In this document: positions 1 through 8,409 of the stretch, piece by piece
Position numbering within the stretch: position 1 is the stretch's first letter
Layout: the number at the start of each line of letters is the position of its first letter
NCBI GenBank assembly: GCA_028706735.1
Contig: JAQTVS010000027.1
Span: forward strand, 1 to 15,259
Origin: Thiomonas sp.
GTDB lineage: Bacteria > Pseudomonadota > Gammaproteobacteria > Burkholderiales > Burkholderiaceae_C
Reading direction: 5' to 3'
Length of the DNA: 15,259 nucleotides
Notes under the pieces: generated by a model
What the model saw: the letters and a program-made list of their open reading frames with translations, nothing else
What the model was told of the DNA's origin: nothing
The model's database searches: none
Program-made: the position numbers and the translations under genes

Positions 1-486
1 GGCATCTATCCCAACCCCTACGGCACCACGGCGACGGGCCTGCCGTTCATCGGGGGAGAGATCACAGCGCAGGAACTCAAGGACGGCGCCATCAATCATG
101 TCATGGGCATCTCTCTTCCCAGCCCGGCAAAGTGGCCGACTTTCTCTTGGCCTGCAAACCGGACCGATGGCCACAACCTGGAGAATCAGGCCAACGCCAT
201 TCCCGAAGGCACGCGCATGCGGCTCGACCCGAGTGTGAACGTCGATGCGCTCAACCTCACCCCGGCGGGCAAGATCATTGCCAAAGCCGCGCAGAAGTAC
301 GGCTTTGTGGTGTGGGACACGGCCGGCTCGGTATCTCTTCGGGCGGTCAACCCCAAGACCTATGAACTGGCCGGCCAGCCAGACCCTTATCCGGCCTTGT
401 TTGGCGGGCTGGCCTACTGGCAGGTGCTGCAGAACTTCCCCTGGGACAAGATGCAGTTCATGCCGAACAATTACGGCAAACCATAA
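1..486 (+). CDS. C-terminal part of an unrecognised conserved-looking protein (5' end outside window)
   Basis: The reading frame is open from the first base and ends at TAA 484-486, so 161 C-terminal residues are visible and the start lies upstream. An in-frame ATG at 103 is internal, because the same frame continues before it with ordinary coding sequence (GIYPNPYGTTATGLPF). The visible part is soluble, rich in Pro, Gly, Asn and aromatic residues, and has no membrane segment. Recognisable stretches are WPANRTDGHN, IPEGTRMRLDP and a segment reading AAQKYGFVVWD. I recall similar stretches in uncharacterised, probably secreted bacterial proteins but cannot name a family or assign a reaction. 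It is followed by 93 non-coding bases and a PAP2-like gene on the same strand, with no clear functional link. The coding call is firm; the function is unknown. Confidence 0.8.
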   Translation, partial: GIYPNPYGTTATGLPFIGGEITAQELKDGAINHVMGISLPSPAKWPTFSWPANRTDGHNLENQANAIPEGTRMRLDPSVNVDALNLTPAGKIIAKAAQKYGFVVWDTAGSVSLRAVNPKTYELAGQPDPYPALFGGLAYWQVLQNFPWDKMQFMPNNYGKP

Positions 487-579
487 ATCTCCTGAAAAAC
501 ACACCGCGCAGTGGGCCTGTACTTGCTGCGGCGCCGAGGTTCCAGGTGCGGCGGCACGGCCTGTGCTTAAGATCGGTGC

Positions 580-1206
580 ATGGGAATTGAGTCGTTTTGG
601 GTGCATGTGACGGATCTGGGCGACAGCGCCGTGTTGCTGCCGCTCGCCCTGGTCATCGTTCTCTGGCTGGGACGGCAGAGCAGGCGCGCCGCTTTCATCT
701 GGGCCGGGCTGTTTATCCTGGACGGTGCCGTGGTGGCTCTGAGCAAAATTCTCTACATGGGCTGGGGCCTGCATCCCCCAGGCTGGAACTTCACCGGCTT
801 GAGCGGGCACAGCGCGCTGTCGATGCTGGTCTGGCCGACTCTTGGGCTGTTGCTCGCCGCGGGGCGGCCGCCGGTTTGGCGCTGGTTGCTGCCCGCGCTT
901 GGCGCGCTGCTGGCTGTGGCTATTATGGTTTCGCGGCTGACGACCGATGTGCACACGCCAATCGAAGCGGCGACTGGTGCGCTCTGGGGCGGGGCGCTAG
1001 CGGTGCTGGCTTTATGGCGGCTGCCTCGCGGGGGCATCGACGGCGGAGGCGCTGACTGGTTGCTTCCGGTGGCGGTTCTTTTGCCGCTTGCGCTGAGCTA
1101 CGGTCAGATATTTCCGTCAAATTCCATGCTGCAGACCATTGCTTGTGCTCTCAGCGGCCGGGCGCAGCCATTGACCCGAGCCGATCTGCTTCAGTCAGGT
1201 GACTGA
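580..1206 (+). CDS. PAP2-like membrane phosphatase (phosphatidic acid phosphatase type 2 superfamily)
   Basis: This 208-residue integral membrane protein has hydrophobic segments at about 17-30, 38-55, 80-95, 101-117, 133-146 and 160-174. It carries two of the three PAP2 signature blocks: SGH at 75-77 inside GLSGHSA, and SR at 118-119 followed by His125 and Glu129, matching SRxxxxxHxxxD with Glu for the final Asp. The first block (KxxxxxxRP) is only partly present: Lys56 is there but no Arg-Pro follows. PAP2 enzymes remove phosphate from lipid phosphates or undecaprenyl pyrophosphate through a phospho-histidine intermediate at the membrane. The substrate here cannot be told. The ATG at 580 has only a weak upstream purine stretch (TTAAGA). 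The gene converges on the transglutaminase gene, with 38 bases between their stop codons. Family assignment is fairly sure; catalytic competence is less so. Confidence 0.75.
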   Translation: MGIESFWVHVTDLGDSAVLLPLALVIVLWLGRQSRRAAFIWAGLFILDGAVVALSKILYMGWGLHPPGWNFTGLSGHSALSMLVWPTLGLLLAAGRPPVWRWLLPALGALLAVAIMVSRLTTDVHTPIEAATGALWGGALAVLALWRLPRGGIDGGGADWLLPVAVLLPLALSYGQIFPSNSMLQTIACALSGRAQPLTRADLLQSGD

Positions 1207-1207
1207 C

Positions 1208-1224
1208 GGCGCGGTGACCGTGCC
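1208..1224. terminator. Possible hairpin between convergent genes
   Basis: GGCGCGG (1208-1214), a TGA loop and CCGTGCC (1218-1224) form a 7-base-pair stem with one G-U pair. It sits just after the PAP2 stop codon, in the 38-base gap between two convergent genes. No T-run follows on either strand, so it is not a standard intrinsic terminator. It could pause polymerase or simply reflect the GC-rich sequence. Confidence 0.25.
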
Positions 1225-1244
1225 GCGGCGAGAAGAGGCAGGGC

Positions 1245-2183
1245 TTATGCCGCCTCGTCCACCTGGCTCACGCGCACCGCGACCTTCAGGGTGTGATCGC
1301 CGCCGCCGCGGATGATGCCGCGCAAGGGGGAGACGTCGGCAAAGTCGCGGCCCAGGGCGATGCGCACATAGTCGGCGGCGGGTTGGCGGTTGTTGGTGGG
1401 GTCGAAGTCCACCCAGCCGTTGACCGGGCACCACACGGCCACCCAGGCGTGCGAGGCATCGGCGCCAACGAGTTGTTCTTCGCCGGGTGTGGGGCGGGAG
1501 CGCAGATAGCCGCTGACGTAGCGCGCGGCCAGCCCGAGGCTGCGCAGCGCGGAAATCATGACGTGCGCATAGTCCTGGCAGACGCCGGCGCGCAGTTCGA
1601 GCGCCTGCGGGGCGCGGGTCTGGACTTCGGTGCTTTCGGGGTTGTAGGTGAAGTCGGCGTGGATGCGCTGCATCAGGTCGAGGGCGCCGCTGAGCAAGGT
1701 GCGCTCGGGCGCGAAGCTGGCCTCGGCGTAGGTGGCGGCGGCAGCGAACAGCGGAGAGAAATGGGTGCCGAAGGTGTATTCGGCCTCGGCCACATAGGGC
1801 TTGCCGACACGGTAGAGGAGTTGTTCGCGCACCTGTTCCCACGGCGGGCTGGCTTCCCAGTCTGGCGGTTCGGGCGCGCGTACCTGCACCAGGCTGACAG
1901 CGCGCACGGTCAGCGTGTCGTGCGGGCTGTAATAGGCGAAAAACTCGCGCTGGTTGCCGAAGACATCGACATCGCTGTGCCGATGTTCGGGCTCGGGGTG
2001 GATGTCGCAGATGTAGTCGATGCGTTCCTGCACAGCATGGTCGACCGGGCACAGGTGGGCCAGATGGTGGGCCAGCTCGACCGGTGTGGCGTAGGTGTAG
2101 GCAGTTTCATGCACCACGCGGTAGAGCACGCTCTGCGCAGGTGCAGCGGGAACTTGTTGCGGGGCCGGGGCGTCTGGGGTCAT
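1245..2183 (-). CDS. Stand-alone transglutaminase-like protein (COG1305)
   Basis: This 312-residue protein has no signal peptide or membrane segment and is predicted to be cytoplasmic. Residues about 18-100 fit the bacterial transglutaminase N-terminal domain (YRVVHETAYTY, LAHHLAHLCP). Residues about 160-265 form the transglutaminase core with the full catalytic triad: Cys202 in AGVCQDYAHV, His245 in DASHAWVAVW and Asp261 in VDFDPTNN. Bacterial members usually cleave or rearrange amide bonds as cysteine peptidases rather than cross-linking proteins. It is the last gene of a five-gene run and starts 27 bases after the ATP-grasp/Alpha-E gene. The ATG at 2183 is preferred because the nearer upstream ATG (2197) meets a stop within a few codons. 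The Shine-Dalgarno is weak, so translation may be coupled to the gene before it. Length is normal for the family. Substrate unknown. Confidence 0.9.
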   Translation of the reverse strand: MTPDAPAPQQVPAAPAQSVLYRVVHETAYTYATPVELAHHLAHLCPVDHAVQERIDYICDIHPEPEHRHSDVDVFGNQREFFAYYSPHDTLTVRAVSLVQVRAPEPPDWEASPPWEQVREQLLYRVGKPYVAEAEYTFGTHFSPLFAAAATYAEASFAPERTLLSGALDLMQRIHADFTYNPESTEVQTRAPQALELRAGVCQDYAHVMISALRSLGLAARYVSGYLRSRPTPGEEQLVGADASHAWVAVWCPVNGWVDFDPTNNRQPAADYVRIALGRDFADVSPLRGIIRGGGDHTLKVAVRVSQVDEAA

Positions 2184-2210
2184 GCGTCTTGGGTCATCCG
2201 TTGGCGCGTC

Positions 2211-4805
2211 TCAATACCCGCCCAGCGGGCGGTCGGGGGCGTTGGCGTGGGCGAAATAGCGACGGCTGATTTCGTCGGATAGGCGCCAGGCGCTGTCGAT
2301 GCTCTGCGTCAGGGTGAGTTCCAGCCAGGTGTAGTGCAACTCCTGGGTGTGGGTGCAAAGTTCGGGCAGATGCCATTCGTCGGGGTCTGGCGCGAGGGCG
2401 AGCAGGGCGTCCTTGTCGGCGGCCTCGCCGGGCAGCTTGGCCATGCGCGCGCGCAGGGTTTGCGCCACCCAGCCCAGGGCGCGGGGGTTTTCGCGGTCGA
2501 GCATGAGCAAGTCGAGCAAGGGCGGAATTTCCAGCCGCTTCTGATAGAGCGCGCGGTAGGTGATGGTGCTGTCGAACAGCGCCAGCAGCAGGTTGAAGCC
2601 GCTATCGCTGTGCACCGCGCCAGTGCGGAAGGCCACGGTGAGCGCGTCGCCGAGCAGCAACAGGCGTTCGATGTGGCGGCCGATGCTCAGCAGGCGCCAG
2701 CCGTCGTCGCGCGTCATGCGGTCGGTCTGTGCCCCGGTGATGGCGCTGAGCGCTTCGGTGAGTTGTTCCAGTCCGTGCAGCGCCTGGGTGGATTGCAGTT
2801 CCTCGCGCCGCGAGGCTGTAGGCAAAATCTCCAGCGCGGTGGCCGAGGCGATCCACTGCCGGTGGTCGCCGCCCAACCGCTCGCGCACCTGCGCGGCGGC
2901 GCGGCCCAGCGCCTGCAGATTTTGCACGATGCCGCCCTGGTGCTGCCCCGGCACGAGACCGCGCACGATGCAGCGCTCGAAGCCTTGCGGGTTGTCGCCG
3001 AATTCGGGGGCGTCCTGCTCGATCAGGCCGGTGCTGCGGCACCACCGGTCGAGCATGTCGCGCACCTTGATGCCCATGTCGTCGTCGCCCGAGAGCGCGC
3101 GCAGGGTGATGCGCGCCAGCCGGGCGCTGAATTCGGCGCGTTCGCAGTAGCGGCCGAGCCAGAACAGGTTTTCCGCCGCGCGGCTGGTGACCACGCGGTG
3201 ATGGTTGATCAGGTCTTGCGGGCGCATCGGCGCCGGCAGCAGGGTGGAGTCGTCCACCGCGTCGCCGGTGATGATCCAGGCGTCCTGGCTGCTGCCGCCG
3301 CGCTGCATCGACACGGTGTTGCCGCCGCGCGGCGCGGTGCGCACCAGCCCGCCGGGCAGCACCCGCCAGCCGCCCTGGCCGTCGGAAATGGCATACACCC
3401 GCAGCATGGCCGCGCGGGCGGCGAGACGCTCATTGCTCCACACCGGCACATGCGGCAGGGGTTGATATTGCTGCAGGGTGACCAGCGCCGGGTTGGACTG
3501 CACCCGTTCGCGCCACGCGGGAAGCTGGCCGTAATCGAGGCTGGCCATCACCGTGGGCTCGAAGCCGCAATCCGCATGCACCGGCTTGATCACCCAGGCG
3601 CGCAGATCGTCCAGCGGCGCGTCGCACACGCCCGGCTCGCCGCACCACCAGGTGGGCAGCGAGGACAGCTTGAGCGGCTCTCCCAACAGGGTTTTGCACA
3701 GCTTAGGCAGAAAACCCTGCACCGCGGGCGACTCCAGAAAACCGGCGCCGAGCGCGTTGGCCACGAGCACGTTGCCCGCACGCACCGCCTGCAGCAGCCC
3801 GGCCACGCCCAGCATGGAATCGGGGCGCAGTTCGAGCGGATCGCAGAAGCTGTCGTCGAGGCGGCGCAGCACCACATGCACCGGCTCCAGGCCGCGCAGG
3901 GTCTTGAGGAACAGCCGGTCTTCGCGCACGGTGAGGTCGCTGCCTTCGGCCAGGGTGATGCCCAGGTAGCGCGCCAGATAAACCTGCTCGAAATAGGTTT
4001 CGCTGTACGGGCCAGGGGTGAGCAGCACCACGCGGCTGCCCACGCCTCCGGGCGAGAGCCGCAGCAGCGTATCCATCAGCAGCCGGTAGCTGGCAGCCAG
4101 GCGCTGCACCTTGAGCTGGCTGAACGCGTCCGGGAACAGGCGGGAGATGAGGATGCGGTTTTCCAGCAGATAGCCCAGGCCGGACGGCGCCTGCACCCGC
4201 TGGTTGACCACGCGCCACACGCCGTCGGGCCCGCGCGCCAGGTCGAAGGCGGCAATGTGCAGCCAGATATTGCCCGGCGGCGCGTGGCCATGCACTGCGC
4301 GCAGATAGCCGGGGTGCCCTTGCACCAGCGCCGGTGGCAGCAGCCCTTCTTTGAGGATGCGCTGCGGGCCGGTGTAGAGGTCGGCGAGGATGGTGTTGAG
4401 CAGCGCGGCGCGTTGTGCAACACCGGCGGAAATCTGCTTCCACGAGGCGGCGTCGACCAGCAGCGGAAACAGGTCGACCGACCAGGCGCGCACCGCCTGA
4501 GCGGCGTCGGCGTGGACGTTGTAGGTCACGCCGTCATCGTGAATCTGCTGCAGCAACTGCTGCTGCCGGGCGCTCAGGCTGTCGAAGCCGCCGGGGCCGA
4601 GCAGTCGAAAAAAGTGGTCCCAGAGCGGGGCCAGCGGCGCACCCGCCAGGCCATCGGAGACGCCGCCGCGCAATTCGTCCCAGTGTCCGGGGATGACGGG
4701 GGAAGCCAGGTCGCGGGCGAGCGCGGCGCAGTCTTCACCCGGATCGAACGGGCCTTGCGATTGGGATTGAGATTGGAACAGGCTGACCATATAGCATTGT
4801 GGCAT
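2211..4805 (-). CDS. Fusion of circularly permuted ATP-grasp (DUF404/DUF407) and Alpha-E (DUF403) domains
   Basis: This 864-residue soluble protein has a circularly permuted ATP-grasp region at about 80-525 and a helical Alpha-E domain at about 540-850. Family motifs include APSGLGYLLENR (206-217), LTPGPYSETYFEQVYLARYL (262-281), LRRLDDSFCDPLELRPDS (313-330) and LPGGLVRTAPRGGNTV (483-498). The Alpha-E domain opens with SRAAENLFWLGRYCERAEFS (541-560). ATP-grasp enzymes join a carboxylate to an amine via an acyl phosphate, so the family is predicted to form amide bonds; Alpha-E is of unknown biochemical function. Compared with the stand-alone ATP-grasp protein at 9452-10873, the glycine loop after the lysine is altered (Lys407 then HADCGFEP) and the EDNLR segment is replaced by NQRVQ, so catalysis is uncertain. 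ATG at 4805 is used; Met6 (4790) is equally possible because neither has a clear ribosome site. A QSQSQSQ run covers residues 11-17. The gap to the preceding gene is 49 bases. Confidence 0.9.
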   Translation of the reverse strand: MPQCYMVSLFQSQSQSQGPFDPGEDCAALARDLASPVIPGHWDELRGGVSDGLAGAPLAPLWDHFFRLLGPGGFDSLSARQQQLLQQIHDDGVTYNVHADAAQAVRAWSVDLFPLLVDAASWKQISAGVAQRAALLNTILADLYTGPQRILKEGLLPPALVQGHPGYLRAVHGHAPPGNIWLHIAAFDLARGPDGVWRVVNQRVQAPSGLGYLLENRILISRLFPDAFSQLKVQRLAASYRLLMDTLLRLSPGGVGSRVVLLTPGPYSETYFEQVYLARYLGITLAEGSDLTVREDRLFLKTLRGLEPVHVVLRRLDDSFCDPLELRPDSMLGVAGLLQAVRAGNVLVANALGAGFLESPAVQGFLPKLCKTLLGEPLKLSSLPTWWCGEPGVCDAPLDDLRAWVIKPVHADCGFEPTVMASLDYGQLPAWRERVQSNPALVTLQQYQPLPHVPVWSNERLAARAAMLRVYAISDGQGGWRVLPGGLVRTAPRGGNTVSMQRGGSSQDAWIITGDAVDDSTLLPAPMRPQDLINHHRVVTSRAAENLFWLGRYCERAEFSARLARITLRALSGDDDMGIKVRDMLDRWCRSTGLIEQDAPEFGDNPQGFERCIVRGLVPGQHQGGIVQNLQALGRAAAQVRERLGGDHRQWIASATALEILPTASRREELQSTQALHGLEQLTEALSAITGAQTDRMTRDDGWRLLSIGRHIERLLLLGDALTVAFRTGAVHSDSGFNLLLALFDSTITYRALYQKRLEIPPLLDLLMLDRENPRALGWVAQTLRARMAKLPGEAADKDALLALAPDPDEWHLPELCTHTQELHYTWLELTLTQSIDSAWRLSDEISRRYFAHANAPDRPLGGY
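4759..4776. repeat. Hexanucleotide microsatellite (three GATTGR units)
   Basis: GATTGG GATTGA GATTGG lies near the 5' end of the ATP-grasp/Alpha-E gene and on the coding strand encodes most of the QSQSQSQ run. Unit gain or loss would keep the frame and change only the length of the N-terminal tail. Confidence 0.5.
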
Positions 4806-4854
4806 GCGGGAGACGCCTGTACAGCGGCGGGCATCCCCCGATTCCGGTCAAATT

Positions 4855-7800
4855 TCACGCGCCCGTTCGCAAATCCAGGGTGAAGGGGAATTCCAGGCTG
4901 GGATGCACCGGCGCCACCCGCATGCGGCCCGGCGTGTGGCCCATGCGGAAGAATCGCGACAGACGGCGGCTCTCGGCCTCGTAGGAGTTGATGGGGAAGG
5001 CGGTGGGATTGCTGCCGCCCGGATGCTCGACGTGGTACTGGCAGCCGCCCAGCGAGCGCTCCATCCAGGTGTCCACCAGATCGAAGGTCAGCGGCGCGTG
5101 CACGCCGATGCCAGGGTGCAGCGCCGAGGGCGGATGCCACGCGCGGTAGCGCACGCCGCAGACAAACTCGCCGCTGCGTCCGGTGGGTTGCAGCGGCACG
5201 GCCTGGCCGTTGACCGTGAGCACATGGCGGCTGTCGGTCAGGCCGCTGATCTTCACTTCCACCCGCTCCAGCGAGGAATCGACATAGCGCACCGTGGTGC
5301 CCGCCGCGCCTTCCTCGCCCATGACGTGCCAGGGTTCGAGCGCCATGCGCAGCTCCAGCTTCATGCCGCGCACCGCGTAGTCGCCCAGCAGCGGGAAGCG
5401 GAAGGTGTGATGCGGGGCGAACCACTGCGGGTCGAAGTCGAAACCGGCCTCGTGCAGTTCGGTGAGCACGTCCTCGAAATCCATCGCGATGAAGGTGGGC
5501 AGCAGGAAGCGGTCGTGCAGCGCCGTGCCCCAGCGCTGCAGTGCGGCGGTGTAGGGCGTGTGCCAGAAGCGGGCGATGAGCGCGCGCAGCAGCAGTTGCT
5601 GCACCACGCTCATGCGGGCATGCGGCGGCATCTCAAAAGCGCGCAGTTCCAGCAGGCCGAGCCGCCCGGTGGCGCCGTCCGGGCTGTAGAGCTTGTCGAT
5701 GCAGAACTCGCTGCGGTGGGTGTTGCCGGTGACGTCGATCAGGATGTTGCGCAGGGTGCGATCGACAAACCACGGTGGAATAAAGGAGCCCCCACGCTCA
5801 CTGTGTTCGCTGCCCTCTGAGGGGGGCGGCGCGGCTTGGGACGGCCCGGCGCCGCGCGCGTTCGCGCCGAAACGGCGGCGGTTGGCGCGCAGTTCGGCCA
5901 GGGCGATTTCGAGTTCATAGACCTGATCGTCGCGCGCTTCGTCCACCCGCGGCGCCTGGCTGGTGGGGCCGATGAACAGGCCGGAAAACAGATAGCTCAA
6001 GGACGGATGGTTGTGCCAATAGGACAGCAGGCTGGCCAGCAGATCCGGGCGGCGCAGGAAGGGGCTGTCCGCCGGTGTGGCGCCGCCGAGCACCACATGG
6101 TTGCCGCCGCCGGTGCCGGTGTGGCGGCCGTCGAGCATGAATTTCTCCGCGCCCAGCCGGGTTTCGAATGCGGCCTGATAAAGGAATTCAGTGTGATCCA
6201 CGAGTTCCGCCCAGTTGTGCGCCGGGTGGATGTTGACTTCGATGACGCCAGGGTCGGGCGTGACTTGCAGCAGGTTGAGCCGCGGGTCGCGCGGCGGCGG
6301 GTAGCCTTCGAGCACCAGCTTGACCTGCAGCCGTTGTGCCGTGGTTTCGATGGCGGCGAGCAGTTCGAGATAGTCTTCCGCCGAGGTGAGCGGCGGCATG
6401 AACACGTACAGAATGCCGCCGCGCGCTTCCACACACAGCGCGGTGCGCACAATCCAGCCGCCGGATTCGAAGCGTTCGGGCTGCCGTCCGTCGCCGGGGC
6501 GCATCCGCTGGCCGTCGCCGCTGGACAGGGCGGCGGACCCGGCGCTCGCCCCAGCGCCCCGGCGTGGTGCGCCGGCGCCCTGGTTCTGCACGCCGACTGT
6601 GCCGCCCTCGGCGTAACCGCCTCCAATGCGGTGCATCGGGCCGTACTGGGTGCGCAGCGCGGCGGCTTCGGGCAGGGAACTGCGGGGGGCGAAGGGGTCT
6701 TGCGCCCAGTCGGAGGCCCGTTCGCCCTCGGTGGCCCAGGGCAGGGAGTCGAGCGGCAGGCGCCAGCCCATGGCCGAGTCGCCGGGGAACAGATACATGC
6801 GCTCGTCGCGGAAGAACCACGGGCCGGAGATCCAGCGCGGGCCGCTGAGTTGTGGGTCACCCGGCTCGCGCCGCAGCGGCAGGGCGTAGCCGGCGGGAGT
6901 TTTCAGTCCCTGGTCGAACACCTTGCGCAGCCGCGCGCGCTCCAACTCGTCTTCGACCCGCGAGTCGAAGGGATCGACGTTGACCGGCAGGCGGCGCTCA
7001 CGCCACAGGTAGTACCAGGTGTCCTCGAAGCCGGTCTGCACATGGGCGGGGTTGACGCCCAGGGTATCGACCAGGGCGAGGATGAAGGTGTGCGCGTCGT
7101 AGCGGGTGGCCTTGCCGCCCAGGCGCTCGTCGGCGAACAGTTCGGGGTTGTGCCAGCAGGGCTGGCCGTCGCGCCGCCAGACGGCCGACAGCGCCCAGCG
7201 CGGCAGCTGCTCGCCGGGGTACCACTTGCCCTGGCCGAAGTGCAGAAATCCGCCGGGGCCGTAGCGGGCGATGAGCTTGCCGATGAGTTCGCCCGCGTAG
7301 CCGCGCTTGGTCGGCCCCTGGGCGTCGGTGTTCCATTCGGGCGCGTCGCGGTCGGTGGTGGCGACGAAGGTGGGTTCGCCGCCCTGGGTGAGGCGCACGT
7401 CGCCGTTGTTGAGCTGCTGATCGACCACTTCGCCCAGCGTGAGCACAGCCTGCCACTGGTCGTCGGTGTAGGGCTTGGTGACGCGCGGCGATTCGTAAAT
7501 GCGGCTGATCGCCATGTGGTGGCTGAACTCCACCTCGCATTCGTCGATCATGCCTTCAACGGGGGCCGCGCCCGAGGGCTGCGGGGTGCAGGCCAGCGGA
7601 ATGTGGCCCTCGCCGGCCAGCAGCCCCGAGGTGGGGTCGAGGCCAATCCAGCCGGCGCCAGGCAGATACACCTCGCACCAGGCGTGCAGATCGGTGAAGT
7701 CGGCCTCGGCGCCGGTGGGGCCGTCGAGCGCCTTCACATCGGGAGTGAGCTGAATGAGGTAGCCGGAAACGAAGCGCGCCGCCAGTCCGAGGTGGCGCAG

Positions 7801-8370
7801 CACCTGCACCAGCAGCCAGCCCGTGTCGCGGCAGGAGCCGCAGGCGAGTTCGAGCGTTTGCTCGGGCGTCTGCACGCCGGGCTCCATGCGGATGGTGTAG
7901 CCGATGTCGTGCTGCAGCCGCTGGTTGAGATCGACCAGGAAATCTTGCGTGCGGCGCGGAGTGAGGTCGATGTTCTTGATCAGGGCTTCGAGCCGCGGGG
8001 TGAGCGGGTCGGCGGCCAGATAGGGGCCGAGTTCGGCCTCGAGTTCCGGCGCATAACTGAAGGGAAATTTTTCCGCTTCCGGTTCGAGAAAGAAATCGAA
8101 CGGATTGAGCACCGACATCTCGGCCACCAGATCGATGGTGATCTGGAGCAGGGTGGTTTTTTCAGGAAAGGTGAGCCGCGCCAGATAGTTGGAGAACGGA
8201 TCTTGCTGCCAGTTGATGAAATGCCCGGCCGGTTCGACACGCTGGCTGTACGACAGGATGGGCGTGCGGCAATGCGGCGCGGGGCGCAGCCGCACCACAT
8301 GCGGCGAGAGGCCCACCGGACGGTCGAAGCGGTAGGTGGTGGTATGCGTGAGCGCGACGTGGATGGACAT
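4855..8370 (-). CDS. Transglutaminase-DUF2126 fusion, putative amidoligase (COG4196)
   Basis: This 1171-residue soluble protein is the largest in the cluster. Residues about 1-260 are a transglutaminase N-terminal domain plus core, with Cys180 in ACGSCRDTGW, His229 in DLHAWCEVY and Asp245 in GLDPTSG as an intact triad. Residues about 300-1165 are DUF2126, with TQGGEPTFVATTD (328-340), GPWFFRDERMYLFPGDSAMG (516-535), DGRHTGTGGGNHVVLGG (747-763) and a late segment RLGLLELRAFEMPPHARM (903-920). DUF2126 is annotated as a putative amidoligase related to the glutamine-synthetase-like ligases, so one chain may both make and break amide bonds. Two inserts stand out: a Gly/Ala/Arg-rich linker at about 588-638, and residues 841-861, which are encoded by a palindromic repeat. 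The ATG at 8370 is supported by AAGGTG (8376-8381) five bases upstream. Substrate unknown. Confidence 0.92.
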   Translation of the reverse strand: MSIHVALTHTTTYRFDRPVGLSPHVVRLRPAPHCRTPILSYSQRVEPAGHFINWQQDPFSNYLARLTFPEKTTLLQITIDLVAEMSVLNPFDFFLEPEAEKFPFSYAPELEAELGPYLAADPLTPRLEALIKNIDLTPRRTQDFLVDLNQRLQHDIGYTIRMEPGVQTPEQTLELACGSCRDTGWLLVQVLRHLGLAARFVSGYLIQLTPDVKALDGPTGAEADFTDLHAWCEVYLPGAGWIGLDPTSGLLAGEGHIPLACTPQPSGAAPVEGMIDECEVEFSHHMAISRIYESPRVTKPYTDDQWQAVLTLGEVVDQQLNNGDVRLTQGGEPTFVATTDRDAPEWNTDAQGPTKRGYAGELIGKLIARYGPGGFLHFGQGKWYPGEQLPRWALSAVWRRDGQPCWHNPELFADERLGGKATRYDAHTFILALVDTLGVNPAHVQTGFEDTWYYLWRERRLPVNVDPFDSRVEDELERARLRKVFDQGLKTPAGYALPLRREPGDPQLSGPRWISGPWFFRDERMYLFPGDSAMGWRLPLDSLPWATEGERASDWAQDPFAPRSSLPEAAALRTQYGPMHRIGGGYAEGGTVGVQNQGAGAPRRGAGASAGSAALSSGDGQRMRPGDGRQPERFESGGWIVRTALCVEARGGILYVFMPPLTSAEDYLELLAAIETTAQRLQVKLVLEGYPPPRDPRLNLLQVTPDPGVIEVNIHPAHNWAELVDHTEFLYQAAFETRLGAEKFMLDGRHTGTGGGNHVVLGGATPADSPFLRRPDLLASLLSYWHNHPSLSYLFSGLFIGPTSQAPRVDEARDDQVYELEIALAELRANRRRFGANARGAGPSQAAPPPSEGSEHSERGGSFIPPWFVDRTLRNILIDVTGNTHRSEFCIDKLYSPDGATGRLGLLELRAFEMPPHARMSVVQQLLLRALIARFWHTPYTAALQRWGTALHDRFLLPTFIAMDFEDVLTELHEAGFDFDPQWFAPHHTFRFPLLGDYAVRGMKLELRMALEPWHVMGEEGAAGTTVRYVDSSLERVEVKISGLTDSRHVLTVNGQAVPLQPTGRSGEFVCGVRYRAWHPPSALHPGIGVHAPLTFDLVDTWMERSLGGCQYHVEHPGGSNPTAFPINSYEAESRRLSRFFRMGHTPGRMRVAPVHPSLEFPFTLDLRTGA
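5788..5850. repeat. Palindromic GC-rich repeat inside the DUF2126 reading frame
   Basis: The stretch starts GCCCCCACGCTC, then has a TTCGCTGCCC core and a CTCTGAGGGG arm. It shares its first 12 bases, its TCGCTGCC core and its CCC..GAGGGG hairpin with the two comEC copies at 12823-12975, with a few substitutions and at least one indel. It encodes residues 841-861 of the DUF2126 protein (GPSQAAPPPSEGSEHSERG), a hydrophilic stretch between a helix-like RANRRRFGAN and the conserved FIPPWFVDRTLRNIL. This looks like a dispersed element that entered without breaking the frame. Its exact ends are uncertain. Confidence 0.65.
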
Positions 8371-8409
8371 CCGGGCACCTTGGATAAAGAGTTAGGGAGA
8401 AGCAGTCGA

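Noticed and set aside
2334..4883. 849-codon open frame on the plus strand
   Set aside because: It is antisense to the ATP-grasp/Alpha-E gene; its protein is rich in Gln, His, Arg and Ala with no domain, as expected for the complement of GC-rich coding DNA.
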